Origin: CAYVBJ01 sp964415185 | GTDB lineage: Bacteria > Bacteroidota > Rhodothermia > Balneolales > Balneolaceae | Assembly (NCBI GenBank): GCA_964415185.1 | Contig: CAYPZI010000001.1 | Span: 34,778 to 98,777 of the forward strand | DNA: 64,000 nucleotides | Reading direction: 5' to 3' | Shown here: positions 62,140 through 64,000 of the stretch, piece by piece | Position numbering within the stretch: the first letter of the stretch is position 1 | Layout: each line of letters opens with the position of its first letter | The notes under the pieces: generated by a model | What the model saw: the letters and a program-made list of their open reading frames with translations, nothing else | Database searches by the model: none | Told to the model about the DNA's origin: nothing | Translations under genes and position numbers: made by a program

Positions 62140-62286
62140 AAAGCATCATACAACAGATTAACTGTTATTGATCAAGCGATTATTTCAAAAATATAAACCG
62201 GTAAACATTTGCCAAGATTCGATACTTTGGAAAGAATTGCTAAAGGCCTTGGAACGAGAGTGTCAGAACTTCTCAAAATCGAATAA
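62140..62286 (+). pseudogene. XRE-family regulator remnant with a nonsense codon
   Basis: Reading from 62140 the frame gives VIDQAIISKI, then TAA (62194-62196), then TGKHLPRFDTLERIAKGLG and TRVSELLKIE to TAA at 62284. Without the stop this is the recognition helix and C-terminal half of a small XRE helix-turn-helix protein (usual ISKIETGK; GAA to TAA would explain the stop). The N-terminal part is missing, and the frame differs from that of the antitoxin fragment just upstream. Together they look like a decayed toxin-antitoxin locus. Confidence 0.65.
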
Positions 62287-62396
62287 ATGAAGAGTTATCA
62301 AATTAAGGCATGGAACGATGCGCCGCAATTCTGAACTTATTCATACCTGAAGATTCCTTATTTTAGAATCAATATTTTTTTTAACAAACAGACTCT

Positions 62397-63116
62397 ATGA
62401 GATTACTTGTTAATATAGATCACATAGCTACCCTCCGAAATGCACGCGGCGAAGGGTATCCCGACCCGGTAACAGCCGCAGAGCTGTGCGAGGATGCAGG
62501 AGCAGCAGGAATTGTATTTCACTTGCGCGGCGACCGCAGGCATATCCGGGATGAAGATGTTTACAGGCTGAAAAAGTCCGTAAAAGGAATCCTGGATTTT
62601 GAAATGGCCGCTACCGATGAAATGATAAAGATCTGCCGTGATGTGAAACCTCAACTTTGCACGTTGGTCCCCGAAGGCCGCGAGGAACTCACAACAGAAG
62701 GCGGCCTCGAGATGAAAACCGTTTATCGTGATTTTGAGAAGAGGGTTGTGCCCGTTTTTAAAGAATCAAAAATTGAAATCAGTCTTTTTGTAGACCCCGT
62801 GCCCGAAGACATAGAGCTCTCAGCCAAACTTGGAGTTGAAGCTGTTGAATTACATACCGGCACCTTTGCAAATGCAAAATCGGCAGAAAAGAGAAACGGA
62901 GAACTCAAAAAACTTAAGGATGCAGCCATCCGGGCTCATGAACTCGGCCTGCAGGTCAATGCCGGACACGGCCTGAATCTCGACAACCTGCCTCTTCTTG
63001 TAGATCGTGTTCCGTACCTCGCCGATATAAGCATCGGCCATGCACTGGTCTCAAAATCCATCTATTGGGGACTTGACAAAACCGTAAAAGCCTATCTCGA
63101 AATAATGAACAGGTGA
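62397..63116 (+). CDS. pdxJ: Pyridoxine 5'-phosphate synthase
   Basis: TIM-barrel enzyme of the DXP-dependent vitamin B6 pathway, condensing 1-deoxyxylulose-5-phosphate with 3-amino-2-oxopropyl phosphate. The N-terminus RLLVNIDHIATLRNARG (residues 2-18), HLRGDRRHIRDEDV, the catalytic Glu segment LCTLVPEGREELTTEGG and the C-terminal VNAGHGLN and ISIGHALVS are intact. 239 residues is standard. era starts 5 bases after its stop (or overlaps by 4 with a GTG start), so they are likely co-transcribed. Confidence 0.97.
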   Translation: MRLLVNIDHIATLRNARGEGYPDPVTAAELCEDAGAAGIVFHLRGDRRHIRDEDVYRLKKSVKGILDFEMAATDEMIKICRDVKPQLCTLVPEGREELTTEGGLEMKTVYRDFEKRVVPVFKESKIEISLFVDPVPEDIELSAKLGVEAVELHTGTFANAKSAEKRNGELKKLKDAAIRAHELGLQVNAGHGLNLDNLPLLVDRVPYLADISIGHALVSKSIYWGLDKTVKAYLEIMNR

Positions 63117-63121
63117 GCCAG

Positions 63122-64000
63122 ATGAGCGAACAGCACAAATCGGGTTATGTTGCCATCATAGGTAAGCCTAACGCCGGCAAGTCCACACTGATGAACCGGA
63201 TTCTGGGGAGCAAGATTTCCATAACTACTCATAAGGCCCAGACAACACGACATCAGATTGTCGGCATCTATTCGGATGAGTATACACAAATCGTATTCCT
63301 GGATACGCCGGGAGTCATCACTCCGAAATACGAGCTGCAAAAAGCGATGATGAGCTCGGTTGAACGTGCCCGGAATGATGCCGACCTGATCCTCTTTATT
63401 TTTGACCCGACCGATTATCACCCAACGGATGAAATTCTGAATCTTCTTGAGTCTATCAACAAGCCGGTTTTGCTTGTTGTCAATAAAATGGATGCAGCCT
63501 CAAAAGCAGATGCCGAAAGAAAGGTTTCAACGATCCAAAAAAACCTGAAGACAGCCTCGGTGCACTATATATCTGCAACTGCCGGCACCGGCATTCAAGA
63601 ACTTATGGATGACATCCGGTCAAAACTGCTGCCGGGACCACCTTACTATCCGAAAGATATGCTAAGCGAACAGCCGGTGCGTTTTTTCATTGCCGAATTA
63701 ATCCGGGAGCAGATCTTTCTGCAATTCCAGGAGGAAATTCCCTATTCCTGTACGGTTGATGTAATCTCTTACGAAGAATCGGATGAAATCGACCGGATCA
63801 GCGCCGATATCATCGTAAACAGGAAATCGCAGAAAGGTATGCTGATCGGCAAGGGTGGCAAAGCGATAAAAAAGCTGGGCATTGCCTCCCGCGAAACTAT
63901 TGAGGAATTTATCGGCAAACAGGTGTTTCTTGACCTTCACGTAAAGGTACGTGAAAAGTGGCGCGAAAAGTCAAACTGGGTTAAGAATTTAGGGTATTGA
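63122..64000 (+). CDS. era: GTPase Era
   Basis: Ribosome-associated GTPase needed for 30S subunit maturation. G1 IIGKPNAGKST, G3 FLDTPGVI, G4 VNKMDA and the Era-type THKAQTTRHQIVGI switch I are visible. The C-terminal KH domain shows GMLIGKGGKAIKKLGIASRE, binding the 16S rRNA 3' end. GTG at 63113 would overlap pdxJ; ATG at 63122 gives 292 residues and is preferred. The stop codon TGA is the last triplet of the window, so the gene is complete. Confidence 0.97.
   Translation: MSEQHKSGYVAIIGKPNAGKSTLMNRILGSKISITTHKAQTTRHQIVGIYSDEYTQIVFLDTPGVITPKYELQKAMMSSVERARNDADLILFIFDPTDYHPTDEILNLLESINKPVLLVVNKMDAASKADAERKVSTIQKNLKTASVHYISATAGTGIQELMDDIRSKLLPGPPYYPKDMLSEQPVRFFIAELIREQIFLQFQEEIPYSCTVDVISYEESDEIDRISADIIVNRKSQKGMLIGKGGKAIKKLGIASRETIEEFIGKQVFLDLHVKVREKWREKSNWVKNLGY

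Larger units (their letters stand above)
61849..62396. other. Intergenic region with two decayed gene fragments
   Basis: 548 bases between the TonB-dependent receptor (minus) and pdxJ (plus). It holds the two toxin-antitoxin-like remnants annotated separately (62060-62125 and 62140-62286) and otherwise no recognised gene. Confidence 0.7.

Noticed and set aside
1..64000. CRISPR arrays, tRNA or rRNA genes, complete insertion sequences
   Set aside because: No regularly spaced repeats, cloverleaf structures, rRNA segments or transposase genes were seen on either strand by eye.

Overview
The window looks like a chromosomal segment of a Bacteroidota-related bacterium, most likely from the Balneolota/Balneolaceae or Rhodothermota side. 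This placement is inference. It rests on the Bacteroides-type SdhC/A/B operon, a TonB-dependent receptor with a carboxypeptidase-like N-terminal domain, a DUF4296-type lipoprotein, menaquinone biosynthesis, CrtB/CrtY carotenoid genes, weak Shine-Dalgarno signals, and one clear TTTG...TAnnTTTG promoter. Codon use is moderately AT-rich. No tRNA, rRNA or CRISPR array was seen. There is one 100-N assembly gap at 7317..7416.

Layout. 1-2.9 kb: a tryptophan operon on the minus strand (trpE-trpS-trpG, trpG cut by the window edge), preceded by a complete attenuator whose leader peptide has three consecutive Trp codons. 2.9-8.6 kb: two unknown proteins, an NmrA-like protein, alanine dehydrogenase, a gap-broken methyltransferase and a YfcE-type phosphodiesterase. 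8.7-13 kb: a family 2 glycosyltransferase, lycopene cyclase, a PIG-L deacetylase and phytoene synthase. 13.2-18.2 kb: a LacI-type regulator, purC, gamma-glutamyltransferase and mtnA. 18.2-21.7 kb: a minus-strand operon encoding an RsbW-like ATPase/GNAT fusion, a STAS protein, a flavin reductase and an M20 peptidase. 22-26.2 kb: purE, then menA-menC-menE. 26.4-31.4 kb: an RRM protein, an ankyrin protein, and a tight pair made of a 1019-residue P-loop ATPase and an MscS channel. 31.5-37 kb: amidase, a small MITE-like element beside a decayed uridine kinase remnant, coaX, an SDR, a DUF4296 lipoprotein and recQ.

37.2-41 kb: nucleoside permease, FkbM methyltransferase and a TlpA/CcdA thiol-redox pair. 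41-47.7 kb is the accessory part. It holds small lipoproteins, a decayed gene, a multicopper oxidase-ZIP transporter operon and a beta-propeller lipoprotein, embedded in long non-coding stretches with dispersed imperfect repeats, hairpins and a second foldback element. 47.8-51.2 kb: sdhCAB. 51.5-57 kb: cobalamin adenosyltransferase, a GlmM-type mutase, an unusual GAF-PAS-HisKA_2 protein with a degenerate ATPase domain, and DsbD. 57.2-61.8 kb: a PhoD-type phosphatase with a TonB-dependent receptor. 61.9-64 kb: remnants of an addiction-module antitoxin and an XRE regulator, then pdxJ and era.

Most genes are housekeeping metabolism. The points most worth following are the trp attenuator that also controls trpS, the giant ATPase-MscS pair, the ATPase/GNAT/STAS switch module, the multicopper oxidase-ZIP operon, and the foldback and repeat elements with gene remnants beside two of them.
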